From positions 32,278,669-32,342,668 of the forward strand of contig OX352762.1 of the NCBI GenBank assembly GCA_947095585.1: 64,000 bases of DNA. Reading direction: 5' to 3'. How positions within the stretch are numbered: the first letter of the stretch is position 1; the number at the start of each line of letters is the position of its first letter. Shown here piece by piece: positions 28,652-40,451 of the stretch. Under the pieces are notes generated by a model. That model was not told where the DNA came from. It saw only the letters and a list, made by a program, of their open reading frames with translations, and searched no databases. The translations under genes were made by a program, and so were the position numbers. The DNA is from Nephrocerus scutellatus. Lineage: Eukaryota > Arthropoda > Insecta > Diptera > Pipunculidae.

Positions 28652-28899
28652 TTGTCACTCTATGAATTTGTTGCACTGCCTCGAAGCCGAACTGGTGGTT
28701 AGGTATAGTGAAGTTTTGTTATAGGATATGTTCTAGTCTGTTGCAAGACCCTGGGGTCTTATTACTACCAAATTTGTATAGAAAGTGTTGTCATCGGAGA
28801 TACAGATGCCTGCAAAGACTGAATAAAATCGGGCTTTGAGAAGTGTAATAAGATTACACGATCTCGACTACTTATCGTCTACTATATTGGCACATTACA

Positions 28900-29407
28900 C
28901 GGTCATTAATAATGCCATTATTATTAATGATGACGAAATCATAAATCCGGTTTCACATCATTTCTTACGCGCTGTTTCCTCGCCAAATAACAATAATCAT
29001 ACAATGCAAACACCGAGACGGAGGCAGAGACAATTTAGAACATATATATTAGTGGGCGGTAAAGTTGGTAGCTGTGATCACCGAAATTATGAACGAAACC
29101 ACAACGTATGACCTACCAAACTCATTATTTAGAACACATATTACATTAAGATACAGATGCAACAAAAACATATGTTTTCCCATGCTCGATAACATATGTT
29201 CTAAATTTTTTTTTATTTAATTTTTTCAGTGATAACTCCATATTTTTACTCCCACAAGCAAATTTTTTATTGTAGCATTATTGTTATTTGACGAGGAAAC
29301 GCGCGTTAGCCTCATTATCCATTGCTTCGACTTATTCAATCATTCTTGATGTCATTATCAGCAAAATATTCTAATATTAATGAACGCGTAATTGTCTTAA
29401 AGCCAAA
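28900..29407. mobile_element. inverted-repeat (MITE-like) element, copy 2
   Basis: Duplicate of the element at 26398-26905, inside the second 2.5-kb unit. No difference was noticed. Confidence 0.55.
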
Positions 29408-29724
29408 GAAAAATATTTCTCACCACATGCTATGCAAGGTCAAAAATAAAAGCACGCGGGAGTATTAACTCGCTTAGTTCAAAATCTAAAACCTTATCAC
29501 CAAATCTTGTGATCAATTGTTAGCCCACTTCCTAAAGCCCGATTTTATTCAAACTTTGCACACAAGTGTGTTACCATGACAACCCTTTCTATTAAACTTC
29601 GGGCCCCCTCGGACCTCCCATACAAATACATTACAAAATTTACCAGATTTTCTTAAAAAATTTTATGCATGTGTAGCTCCGATGTACAAAACTTTTTGTT
29701 AAATTTTTAGGCTAATCGAAGCCT

Positions 29725-29831
29725 GAGGCCCGAGGGGTGCCCATATAAATTATTTAAAAATTAGCCAGATTTTCTTCAAATTTGAAACACATATGGACAA
29801 AGCTGTTTGTGAATTTAGTGACGTCATTCGG
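29725..29831 (-). repeat. family A monomer continuing past the duplication
   Basis: GAGGCCCGAGGGGTGCCCAT and AGCCAGATTTTCTTCAAATT continue the monomer pattern interrupted at 27222 by the second copy. So 29725 is the original right flank. Confidence 0.6.
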
Positions 29832-32629
29832 CTGTCAGCCATCAGCAGAATAGGGGGAATAACACAGAATGCTCTAGAATTGCAGGTGGCCGTAACTTTC
29901 TCTGACTGGTGGAAGTGCGATCAAACCTCCACGTGGTGGCCGCCGGTTATTTTCCTCCAATGCAGGAAAAGCTGAATGATCGGGCTAGTCTCTTCTGCAC
30001 AGCAGCTCGCCGATACCCTTTCTAAATATAAGGCTGACATAACAGCAATCCAGGAGATGCGGTGGACAGGGAATGGTGTCTTACAAAAATCAGAATATGA
30101 CATATAATACAGCTGTTATGCAAGACATCATGTGCTCGGATAGGGTTTCTAGTCAGCAAAAGAATGAAACCCACAGTGCCTGCCCTCAGTATGATGTGAA
30201 AACCATTCTGGGGGATATGAATGCTAAAATAGGTAGGGAGCCAGTATTCAGGCAGTACATTGGCACCCATAGCTTACACGAAACCACTAATGACAATGGA
30301 CAACGAGTCATAGGAATGGCAGCAAGCAATAATTTGGTCGTTGCGAGTACAAGGTTTGCGCGTAAAAATATCCACAAGGCAACCTGGGTATCTTCCGATG
30401 GAGCCACTCGCAACCAGACCACGTGTTGATAGACCGCCGCCACAACCCGAACCTGATGACGGTACGAACGTACCGAGGTGTCAACGTCGACTTGGACCAC
30501 TATCTTGTTGGTATGTTGCTCCGAGCGCGGATTGCATCATCAGGAAAGACTGCATCCGCGAATCAGATTCCAGTCAACACGGCTACCATCCGAAATGAAG
30601 AGTCCATAAACAAATACGGCCAAGCGATAGGACTCGCCCTGAATGCAGGGAGAGTAAGTTCTGCGGCTGAGATGCCGGGCGTAGAAGAGAAATGGACACG
30701 CGTTAAGAATACTGTCATTAGTACTGCTGACTCCATCTTAGGCAGTAGTCGTAGAGATCGAAACGACTGGTTCGATGACGAATGTAAGCTAGCGACTGAA
30801 CGTAAGAATGTTGCATACCGAGAAATGCAACAATTTCATAGAACGCGGGCACGCGAAGATGAATATAAAGAGCTCAGAAGATATGAAAAAACAGTTCACC
30901 GGCGAAAGAAAGCAGCCTGGGAGAAGAATCTCGTCCGTGAACTGGAACAGTACAAAGAGCAAGGACCGCACCAGGCGCGGAAGTTCTACCAAACGGCCCG
31001 CGGTATGACGCAATATACACCGCGTTGCACAAAGGACAAAGAGGGTAATCTGATCGCCGATCATAAAGGCATCTTAGATCGATGGGAAGAGAACTTTCAT
31101 GAGTTGCTAATTGGTCAGCTAACTGAGGAATTGGAGGCTCCCCCAATGACCGAAGATCATACTATGCTGCTGCCACCAAGCATAGACGAAGTTAGCAGAG
31201 CGATAAATCGGCTCAAAAATAGGCCCCGGGATCTGATGGAATTCCAGCGGAACTGATAAAAATAGGAGGCCCCACATTACACCAAGCAATTAATGAAATA
31301 ATAGTCAAGTATGGGAAGAAGAAGTTATGCCAGACTACATAAGAAGGGAGATATCACAAAATGCAGCAATTGTCGTGGTATAACGTTGTTGAGTACCGCA
31401 TATAAGATTTTTTCCTCTATCCTTCAAGACAGGATAGCTCCATACGCTAAAGTTATCATTGGTCCATACCAGTGTGGCTTCATCCCAGGCAAATCAACAA
31501 CTCATCAGATTTACATCCTAAGGCAGGTGATGGAAACATTTCTAGAGTTTCAAAAGTCACTACACCATCTTTTTATATACTTTAATGACGCCTATGATAG
31601 CATAACCAGAGTAGAACTTTATAAAGCCATGAGAGAATTCGGCATCCCAAATAAACTGACACGACTATGTAGGTTGACCATGACCAATGTTATAAGCCAT
31701 GTAAAAATATCCGGATCACTATCAAGCCCATTCAACATCTATAACGTGCTCCGACAAGGGGATGGACTGGCCTGCGTTCTCTTCAACCTGGCGTTGGAGA
31801 AAGATATCCGAGACTCTGAAGTAACGGCGAGAGTTACAATCCTCTATAAGTCCATTCAGATACTGGCTTACGCAGACGATATTGACATCGTTGGTAGAAA
31901 CCCAAGAGCTGTACCGGAAGCTTTCATCCAGAAAGAGCAGGCGGCACGAAATCTGGGGCTGCACATAAATGAGAGCAAAACAAAGTACTCAATTCAAATA
32001 GTGGAGCACGAATTTGAAGTAGTGCAATCCTTTAACTATTTCGTGTCAACTATAGCAGCCGATAACAGCATGGAACCAGAAATACGCGCACGGTTGCTTA
32101 AAGCCAACAAAGCCTACTACAGTCTGTCAAGACTCTTCAAGTCCAGGAACTTAACCATAACATCCAAGCTGCTGATATATAAGACAATGGTCATAACAGT
32201 TGTTACATATGGAACAGACTTGGGTGCTTAGCAAAAAGCATTCTGACCTCTTAGCCGCGTTCGAGAGAAAAGTCTTACGGATAATTTTTGGACCCGTATG
32301 TGAGGAAGGACGACTCCGAAGACTCTACAATCTATTAGCGTTACCGCGATGTCGACATCATGAAGAAAATTAAGCTCGGTAGGCTCCGGTGGGCAGGACA
32401 CCTAGCTCGCATGAGCGAAGCGGATCCTGCTCTGAAAGTCCTTTGCGGTAGGATATATGTAACACGACAGCGAGGCCGGCCAATCCTACGCTGGAAGGAT
32501 GGCGGAGACCAGGACGCCCAGAGTTTAGGGATGCCAAACTGGATGACATCGGCTCGAAATCGGGACCGGTGGACGGACTTTTTGCGGGAGGCCAGGATCG
32601 GACCCCGGTTGTAGAGCCAAATATGATGA
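29832..32629 (+). pseudogene. LINE-1f, second long copy, inactivated
   Basis: It starts at the family 5' end (GGCTGTCAGCCATCAGCAG) and ends at GAGCCAAATATGATGAT. The endonuclease has a large internal deletion between CAAGACATCATGTGCTCGG and CCTGCCCTCAGTATGATG, but later motifs remain (GDMNAKIGREPVF, FARKNIHKATW, DLDHYLVGM). A linker and RT follow in two main frames: 30423-31256 (KNDWFDDE-type region, RGMTQYTP, LPPSIDEVSRAINRL) and 31311-32231 (FIPGKSTTHQI, LRQGDGLACVLFNLALEK, ILAYADDIDIV). A C-terminal frame lies at 32360-32614 (RLRWAGHLARM, RQRGRPILRWKDGGDQDAQ). RT motif A reads FIYFNDAYDSI, where a catalytic Asp would be expected at the Tyr. It therefore has deletions, frameshifts and a probable active-site loss. 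Confidence 0.85.
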
Positions 32630-33603
32630 TTGAGTCATACGACTAGTCGTTATTTCTACTGAACTGTTGATGTTTCAGTCGAACACATATTTGGACTTTT
32701 GTTTTAATAAAAAACTTTTTTTAAAAATATAATTTTTTTTACACCAATTTTGACTCGTAGAAGCCGAGATATACGACACGGCAAACAAAATGTACAAACG
32801 TATGTACAAACGGACACACGCACGCTGAAACAATTTTTTTTTCGTGTCCTCTGAATATAAGCTTCGACCTTCGGGCTCGCAATAAGTAACAATTTTCAAT
32901 TTTTTAATGTTATTTATAAGATTGTTACTAAAAAAAAGTAAAATTTAAATTTTTTAATCTTTTATGCTGCTACATTCATTTGAATGACGCAAGCAGCACC
33001 GACCTCTAGCCGACCACTGACAAAAATATTAGTTTTATATAAAAAACGGTACCTGATAGCTTCGATGCGCGACTGGAGTTTACTCATTAAGAATCGTTTT
33101 TCATATTGAATACGCCACACGCTACACGTCATACGCGTCACAAATTACGTCATCGCAAGCCGAGCGCTAACCAATTGTTTTAAAACAAGTCTCATCAAAT
33201 TCTGACTAGTAGAGACCGATACATACCAGTTCCACTTTTCCATGCATAGCACGCGCCACACACGACGCGCGACACACGGAATATCAAAAAATGCGGTGTG
33301 AGATATAGCTGATCGGAAAATTTCAGCTCACTAGTGTGAAAGGTCAAAAACTAACAATTTCACATTTTGTTAACGCGTTAAGTTAACGCTCGATTTGTTA
33401 ACCCTCGATTTCACTTCCGATAAAATATTTTATGTATTTTTTTTCTTTACATGAAAATCGATTCTTAAGGAGTAAAACCCCAAAAATATAAATATTTTTA
33501 AATCTTCAAAAACACCAAGTTTATAAGAAATGTGTAACTTTCCAAACCAAGCGCTAATTTTATTTTGTCGGTTCCTACAAAAAAAAGTAAACAAATAAAA
33601 GGT
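32630..33603. other. AT-rich stretch, no gene supported
   Basis: 33120-33290 is rich in ACACGC/ACGCG words. 33497-33601 (CAAAAACACCAAGTTTATAA, ACTTTCCAAACCAAGCGCTA) recurs at 34510-34600, so the mariner remnant in between sits inside or beside a repeated host segment. Confidence 0.45.
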
Positions 33604-34160
33604 GTCCCAACAAGAGCGCCGGATTTAATTTTAAAGAAAAAACACATTTATTTTTACAGTACATTACACAAACATTTTTATTTTAACATAAAGAAAAATA
33701 TTTCCGATTAAACACGAAATACAACATCACGCAAATGGCCACCAAAAACCCTCTGGCACAGGGGTATTCTTTTGTTGAAATTTTGAATAAAGTTTTCGCA
33801 TAAATGTGGCTGTATTTCACCAATAACGTGCCGTATTTTCTCTTTAAGATGTTCAACTGTTTCAGGCTTATTCACATACACCTTTTCATTCATATAGCCC
33901 CAAAGAAAAAAGTTAATCGGTGTTAGATCGCACGATCTTGGTGACCAATGTTGATCGCCAAATCGAGATATGACTCGGCCTGGAAACTTAGTCTGCATCA
34001 ATTACATCCAACTCGGGCCACAAAACCTCCGTTAATATTTCGCGATACCGTATTCATTAATAGATGGCGCATTTCCAGCCGCATTTTCAAAGAAATACGG
34101 TCCAATTACTCCGTCTTACTTGTCGTACAAACTCACATAATTGCAATATGTCGAAATTAC
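33604..34160 (-). pseudogene. Tc1/mariner-type transposase C-terminal remnant
   Basis: 33708-34001 reads FPGRVISRFGDQHWSPRSCD, LTPINFFLWGYMNEKVYVNK, then EIQPHLCENFIQNF and GGHLRDVVF. This is the C-terminal end of an insect mariner-like (IS630/Tc1-superfamily) transposase, including the third catalytic Asp in the CDLTP motif. Upstream, in a shifted frame (34020-34150), GVIGPYFFENAAGNAPSINE and FCGPSWM/LWPELDVIDAD recover the preceding region. The segment normally carrying the HQDGAP-type motif is deleted at about 34000. Terminal inverted repeats were not identified. Confidence 0.8.
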
Positions 34161-34770
34161 GACATTGAGTATTTCGACTTGTCTTAAGTCGAAAGTCAAA
34201 ATACTACAAATACATAATCGGCACCCTGGGGTCGCGTAACTGCGTATTTGAATTTTTCAAAACAAATTTCGTTCTTTACATAGAATATTACATTGAAATA
34301 ATAAAAATACTAGTTTTATATAAGAAAAATATGTAAGTAAATAGTTTTTTAAATATTCAAAAACACCAAGATTATAAAAAATGAAAAAATGTATGGTCGC
34401 GTAACTGCGTATTTGAATTTTTCAAAACAAATTTCGTTCTTTACATAGAATATTACATTGAAATAATAAAAATACTAGTTTTATATAAGAAAAATATGTA
34501 AGTAAATAGTTTTTTAAATATTCAAAAACACCAAGATTATAAAAAATGTATAACTTTCCAGACCAAGCGCTATTTTTTTGACGTTTCCTACACAAAAAAA
34601 GAAAATAAGTATAAACAACAACAAAATATAATTTAAAATGGCGCTATCGGGCAAACATTAAGTTCGAAATAAATTTTGTCGTACATGCTTTAATAATAGT
34701 GATATGTCGAAATTACGACTTTGAGGATTTCGACTTGTAAGTCGAAAGTAGAAATACGACACATAGAAAA
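34161..34770. repeat. local duplications: perfect 165-bp tandem pair and dispersed palindrome
   Basis: 34231-34395 and 34396-34560 carry the same sequence (GTCGCGTAACTGCGTATTTG ... CCAAGATTATAAAAAATG) with no difference seen over ~150 bp. TGTCGAAATTACGAC, followed by the palindrome-like TTCGACTTGTCTTAAGTCGAA-class hairpin, occurs at 34148-34200. It occurs again in slightly different form at 34706-34752. Confidence 0.75.
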
Positions 34771-35819
34771 TCGGCCCACTGGATTCAACACACTTTGGTC
34801 TCGTAGCATATGTGAAGACGACAATATGAACACACTTACCGGAACAATAGGATTCAACGGTAAAATTTTTCATTGGAAAACAGAAAATGATTTTACGTCA
34901 TTTGAGGATGTTAGGAATTAAAATGGTATGTCTTGATTAGAGACGGTAAGTAGCTAAAAACGTAATAAACTACATCAAAACAATACGTTGTTTAATTAAA
35001 ACTATGTAGTCAGTTTTTTTAATTAACTACCTTTGTTAACTACATCTACTACATGTGGTAAAGAAACGAAAAAAATTAGCTTTTTTAAAAACTTTTATTT
35101 AAGTTGACTTGACCCCTTTTTGTCTGTATTTTCGACCTCTTTGAGGTATTTTTTAACCACCTTGCGCTCGACTTACAGAACCGAACTCACTCACAATTTT
35201 GAGTGTCTAAGTCCAAAATAGCATTTTTTATATTCCACGTGCCGCATCTCGCATGTGGCGCGTGTAATGGTTTGAAATCACGCCATTTTCTCGTTTTTGA
35301 GGTCGTTGTTAACCACCTTTCACACAACCTAAAGGGCTGAAATTTGTAGTTTAACAATTCTGTCTTAATTATCAGAAACGCAGCTACGCCTGCATCATAA
35401 GCAACAGTAGCAGTACTTAGTAGATAAATCTAGAAACAGTATTCCGGCGTTTAAAATTTCAAAATGAAGATAATAAGTCATGTATACGGCTTAGATATTT
35501 TGATTTAATTATAAATGTTCAATAAACTTAAGAAAATGTTCACAAAAAAAAGCCTTTATTTTTTATACATTCAAGAAGTTTTTATAAAAAAAGCAAACGC
35601 ACAAAGCAGTCACTTCAATGTTAATTCGCTTCGCCATTTATCGTGATTGCTTAATTGACGAAAATGTGTTAATCATATTTGAGTGTTGCACAAAACCAAC
35701 TAAAGAGCGTGGCTACACGATCATGGGAATAAAAGTCATGTCCAGCGAAACAGGTAGGTTTTTAGTGAGTTGGAAAGAGAAAGCTTGATTCCACTGAGAA
35801 ACCACCGAAAGGAGACTAC
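34771..35819. other. about 1 kb with nothing recognised
   Basis: 34930-35060 has several TAACTAC/GTAGTTAA words in both orientations (AACTACATC, TTAACTACC), possibly an eroded inverted-repeat element. The rest is AT-rich. No coding frame is supported. Confidence 0.4.
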
Positions 35820-36270
35820 AATAAAACAACACATAAAAATTAAAATTTTTCGTGTAAATTCTCTAATTGATACACAATGTGCAAAGTTTGAATAACATCG
35901 GGTAACATTTTAAAACACATTTTTGGGAGCCCCCTTATTCTGATAACTCCAAAATTTTTACAAAAAGTGTTCCCATTGGAGATACACATGCGTATAAAAT
36001 TTAAAGAAAATCAGGTTATTTTTTTTTTTTTAAAATTGTATGGGTGCCACCCGACCTCGGGGCCTGATCACTTCAACATTTTTACAAAAAGTGTTGCCCA
36101 TCGAAGATACACTCGCGTATAAAATTTTAAGACAATCGGCTACTATTTTTACAAAATTTGTATGGGTGCCACCCCACCCCAGGGCCCGATCACTTCCACT
36201 TTTTTACAAAAAGTGTTGCTCATCGGAGATACACCTGCGTATAAAATTTGAAGAAAATCGGGTACTTTTT
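35820..36270 (+). repeat. family A, 5' end and four monomers
   Basis: It starts with AAAACAACACATAAAAATT and GTGTAAATTCTCTAATTG. Monomers with ATACACATGCGTATAAAATT spacing of ~120 bp follow to 36268. There is no 3' end; the copy meets an inverted one. Confidence 0.75.
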
Positions 36271-36718
36271 TAAATTCTCTATATTAACTTCACTTGCCCG
36301 TGGCTGGCTGGCTGGCTGGCCAAATCTTGTGATCAATTTTTAACCCACTTCCTGCCCGATTTTCTTTAAATTTTGTACACATGTGTGTCGTCGATGGAAA
36401 ACACTTTTTGTAAAAATGTTGAAGTCATCAGGCCCCGAGGTCGGGTGGCACCCATACAATTAAAAAAAAAAAAAAAATAACCTGATTTTCTTTAATTTGG
36501 AGCGATCGGCCCCTTGGGGACCCCAATATACAATTTTTAAATATCGCTATAACGCATCAGATCACGGCAAAGTCTGAGCTCTGTGCTTTGTGAGCAGCGC
36601 TGTTCGCTGCCGCTGCGTCATTTGGTGAATGATTTTGCCACAAAACGAGCACGCAGTGTGTGTGTGTGTTTTAGAGAGATTAGAGAATTTACAAGAAAAA
36701 TTTTTATGGGTTGTTTTT
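36271..36718 (-). repeat. family A, full short copy, inverted
   Basis: The 3' terminal motif at 36273 (TAAATTCTCTATATTAAC), (GGCT)n at 36300-36320, monomers, a core scrap with GAGCAGCGCTGTTCGC, and the 5' end at about 36718 (TTAGAGAATTTAC, TTTTTATGGGTTG) are all present. Confidence 0.75.
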
Positions 36719-37486
36719 TGAAATATTTGTATGGGTGCCCATTGATCCCGGTGCCCGATCACTTCTACATTTTTACAAAAATATGTGGGCTTGCTGGCTG
36801 GCTGGTGGGCAGAATATTGTGATCAACTTTTAACACACTTCCATAAGTCCGATTTTATTCAAACTTTGCACACATTTGTATTTCCCATCATTTTTTGTTG
36901 AAATTTGGGACCCCTACGGTCCCGTGGTCGGGGGGCACCCATTCAAATTTTATAAAAACAAGCACCCGATTTTCTTTAAATTTTATATGCATGTGTAACT
37001 CCGATGGACAACACTTTTCATAAAAGTTTGAAAGTGATCGGGCCCTAGGGTCGGGGGCACCCATACAAATTTTATAAAAAAAGTACCCGATTTTCTTCAA
37101 ATTTTATACGTATGTCTACCTCAGATGGAGAACACTTTTTCTACAAATTTAGAATTGATCAGGCCCCGGAGTCGAGGGGGGGGGGGGCACCTATACAAAT
37201 TTTCTAAAAAAAAGTACCCGATTTTATTAAAATTTTGTATGCATGTGTAACCCCGATGGACAACACTTTTTATAAAAGTTTGGAAGTGATCGGGCTACGG
37301 TTTTGGTGGGCATCCATTAAAATTTTCTAAAAACAAGCACCCGATTTTCTTTAAATTTTATACGCATGTGTATCTCCGATTGACAAACCTTTTAATAAAA
37401 ATTTGGAAGTGAGCGAGCCCCGGGGTCGGGGGGCACCCATACCAATTTTATACAAAAAAAATTTTCTTCAATTTTTTAACGCATGT
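36719..37486 (-). repeat. family A monomer array, inverted
   Basis: It has a (GGCT)n microsatellite at 36788-36806 and about five monomers of 115-125 bp with CGATGGACAACACTTTT landmarks. The outer end is replaced by the RTE-like LINE at about 37487. Confidence 0.75.
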
Positions 37487-39160
37487 GGGTGCCGTGCGAA
37501 GCGCATTAGCGCGGAAGTATAGGGATCTGGACCGGCAAGTCTTGATCCTTATGGAGGAACAACAATTAACCCGCTGAACAGAATATTTTAAGAATGTTTT
37601 GAATTATACTTTGCCAGGCACGTCCATCAACCCACATATGCACCCTAATAGGCTACTTACCATCAGCGTCGCTACTCCTTCTTTGCGTGAGATAAGAACA
37701 ACGATTCATTAACTGCAATCAGGCAGCAGGCAATGACAACATCTACGCAGAACTCCTTCAAGCCGACGTCGAGTTAACTACGCGAATATTGAATGCGACA
37801 TATCAAGGTATCTGGGAATCTGAAACCTTTCCATCGTCGTTAAAAGAAGGCTTAATACCAAACTCAAACTCCCTAAGAAATGTGATTTGAGCAATTGCGA
37901 AAACTGAAGAAGAATTACCCTGCTAAACACCATAAACAAAGTGATCTCCTCTATAATAACTAGGCGCTTACGGAATGCGTTAGAGCCAATTTTAAGAAAT
38001 GAACAAGCAGGATTTCGCCCAAACCGTTCTTGTACTGATCAAATTAACACCCTGCGTATAATCATTGAATAGTCAGTTGAGTATCGCTCTCCTCTGTATA
38101 TTAAGAGCTGTACCGCGACTCAACATGCCGCGTCATTCATAACGGTCATCTTGGCTCACCTTTCAACATCTACTCGGGAGTCAAGCAAGGTTACACCCTC
38201 TCACCACTGCTTTTCACAATTGTCATCGACTGGGTGATGAAAATAGTAACCCGTACTCCGTCGGGTTTGCCATGGAACCTAGAGGCCCTGGACTATGCCG
38301 ATGTTATCTGTCACAATCGCTAGGTGACATGGAGCGAAAATTAAACTCACTAGAACTCCACGCTAACAAGGTGGGTTTAAAAATTAACGTCTCAAAAACA
38401 AAAGTACTTCGCGTTAACGCTAGTGGAACATGTGATCTCTAGATTGACGGACATGAGATAGAGGAAGTCGATAAGTTTTGTTATTTGGGCAGCTGGATGT
38501 CAAAAAATGGTGGTGCTGACTCGGATGTGTGCTCTCGTGTAAACAAGGCGCGACAATCTTATAGTATGCTAAATAATATCTAGAACTCCTCGCAAATCTC
38601 CCGGAATCTGGAGCTAATGATCTATGGCTGCGAAACGTGGAAAGTCACAGAGCCTATTGCGACGCACCTCCAAGTCTTCGTCAACAAGTGTTTATGGAGG
38701 ATACAGAGAATAAGATGGCCGGACATTATCACCAATCAAGGCTTGTGGAGAGTACCGCAGCAGGAAGTAATCGTGATTACCATCAGACGACGAAAATGGA
38801 GCTGGATTGGCCACACTTTGAGAAAGCCAGCGGACGACATTACGAAACTAGCGCTCGACTGGAATCCACAAGGAAGCCGTCGAGTTGGCCGCCCTAGCAA
38901 GACATGGAAAAGGACAATAGAAGAGGAAGCAAGATCCCAGGGGACAGAGTGGCGTCTTTTGAAACCTCAGGCGATAAATCGAGTTCATTGGCGGGCTTTT
39001 GTAGAAGCCCTACGCTCCCCCGCGGAGTAAAGGAAAGAAAGAAGATAATCATCCCCGGACTATTACGAACATTTTAAAAGAAATCGGTTCAGCCGTTTAG
39101 CCGTGAAAAGGTAACAGACAGACAGACAGACAGAGTTACTTTCACATTTATAATTCTAGT
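37487..39160 (+). pseudogene. RTE-like LINE, 5'-truncated copy with 3' tail
   Basis: It begins in the linker (GCGAAGCGCATTAGCGCGGA) and jumps to LILMEEQQLTR. RT pieces follow in changing frames: INKVISSI, EPILRNEQAGFRPNRSCTDQ, GVKQGYTLSPLLFTIVIDW-like, LDYAD, then LKINVSKTKVLRVNASGTCD and LGSWMSKNGGADSDVCSRVN. The last 414 bases are open (38617-39030): MIYGCETWKVTEP, RIRWPDIITNQGLWR, RRKWSWIGHTLRKPADDITK, GRPSKTWKRTIEEEA. These are the C-terminal hallmarks of RTE-type LINEs. The 3' region has AAATCGGTTCAGCCGTTTAG, then (ACAG)n at 39109-39133. RT motif A and a clean YADD box are lost. Confidence 0.82.
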
Positions 39161-39416
39161 AAGGACTAGTAAGGAAGAAAGGATTTATAATTTTTCCAAA
39201 TTCCAATTGCAATCAATAAATTTATTAAAAATTACTCAAGGTTATTTTTTACGATATAATATCTTTTTATATAGACTTTTTCAATCTTCTAAAGGAAAAT
39301 TTAATGAATTTCACTATCAGAAATATACAAGCTTTACTTGTACACCCCTTTATTTTTTGTACACAAGCTAATTTCTGACTTAGTGAGTTTTAAATCAAAA
39401 TATTGTAAAACTGTAC
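39161..39416. other. AT-rich spacer
   Basis: No motif was seen before the SINE; 39402-39416 is the left SINE target duplication. Confidence 0.5.
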
Positions 39417-39699
39417 TGTGGGCGCCGTGGCTCAGTGGTAATGCACATGGCTGCTGCGGTTCAGGTTCGAATCCCAGCAACACCAAAATTATTTTTCACG
39501 GTGTCCCACCTCTCGCGAATGGGTGACAAACGTACCGAGAGTAAATTAATACATTGTCACGGAAAGCTTCTCATTTCGCCGTTCGGATCCGGCCTTAAAT
39601 TGTAGGTCCTTTCCATTTGTGTCAAAAAGTTAACATGTGCAGCACAAATGGTCGCGAGAAGTTAGGCCTTGGACATGGTCTGTCGCGCCAAATATTATT
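39417..39699 (+). mobile_element. tRNA-derived SINE with target duplication
   Basis: A box GTGGCTCAGTGGTAATGC and B box GGTTCGAATCC lie in the head (GGGCGCCGTGGCTCAGTGG). The full body ends in TGGTCTGTCGCGCCAAATAT and an (ATT)n tail. It is flanked by ATTGTAAAACTGTACT (left) and ATTGTAAAACTGTGCT (right), differing at one base. One of the better-preserved SINE copies here. Confidence 0.85.
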
Positions 39700-39944
39700 A
39701 TTGTAAAACTGTGCTTAAGAGCAAATAAAAAGAAAATAAATTTATGCGAAATTAAATGAATTGAACGCGAAGGTTGTTGAAGACTTACTGAAGGACGATT
39801 CGGGTTTATTGCGAGAGGTTAGGTAGAAAGCTCGGTTTATTAATCATTATATCTTACGTTCTTAGCAGTGGTCTTCATGCCAAATGTCGGATTTTTAATT
39901 TAGTTTTATTAGGTTAGGTCATCACAGAAAAATCTTCAACTGAT
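39700..39944. other. AT-rich spacer, nothing recognised
   Basis: No gene or repeat-family motif was seen. Confidence 0.45.
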
Positions 39945-40250
39945 CAGGGTGTTTGGCTTTCGAAAACTCTTTACAGCATATCTGTTTTAGACTTTAAAGC
40001 CGCCTATGATAGCATAGCATACAGTATAACTTTTATCGTGTCTGACTAGATATGACAATTGTACTCAAGTTTAGGGCTAATAAACGCCTTATAGATATTG
40101 GTTTTATCGGCGGGAGTGAGGTAGGGAGACCACGACCCCCAGAGTTTAGGAATTCCAAACTGGATGACATCGGCTGAAATCGAGACTGGTAGAGGGTTTT
40201 TTGCGTACGTCAGGACCGGTTGTAGAGCAAAACATGGTGACGATACGATC
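39945..40250 (+). pseudogene. LINE-1f scraps (motif A region and 3' end)
   Basis: TTAGACTTTAAAGCCGCCTA followed by TGATAGCATAGCATAC reads LDFKAAYDSIA. This is the RT motif A, with the catalytic Asp, that is missing or altered in both long copies. After a gap, 40130-40245 matches the LINE 3' end (CAGAGTTTAGGAATTCCAAA, TGGATGACATCGGCT, GGACCGGTTGTAGAGC). The middle is lost. Confidence 0.65.
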
Positions 40251-40451
40251 GATACAAACCAGGATATGGTATTTATAAAGACCATAAATAACCTTTCACC
40301 TCCACCACATCCCTGTTCGCCCCACTCTGTGATGGCAAGGCATTAAAAAAGAAGTTTTTTTGGCCTAAAAAACTCGTACTTCACTGATTTTGTTAAATAT
40401 AACTAAACCTTTTCTCCTGGTCAGCAATATTAGAATTATTGTCATTTAAAT

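Larger units (their letters stand above)
27226..29724. repeat. 2.5-kb tandem duplication, copy 2
   Basis: It has the same content and order as copy 1, at an offset of 2501-2502 bases. Near-identity over 2.5 kb implies a very recent duplication or an assembly artefact such as unmerged haplotypes. Confidence 0.9.
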
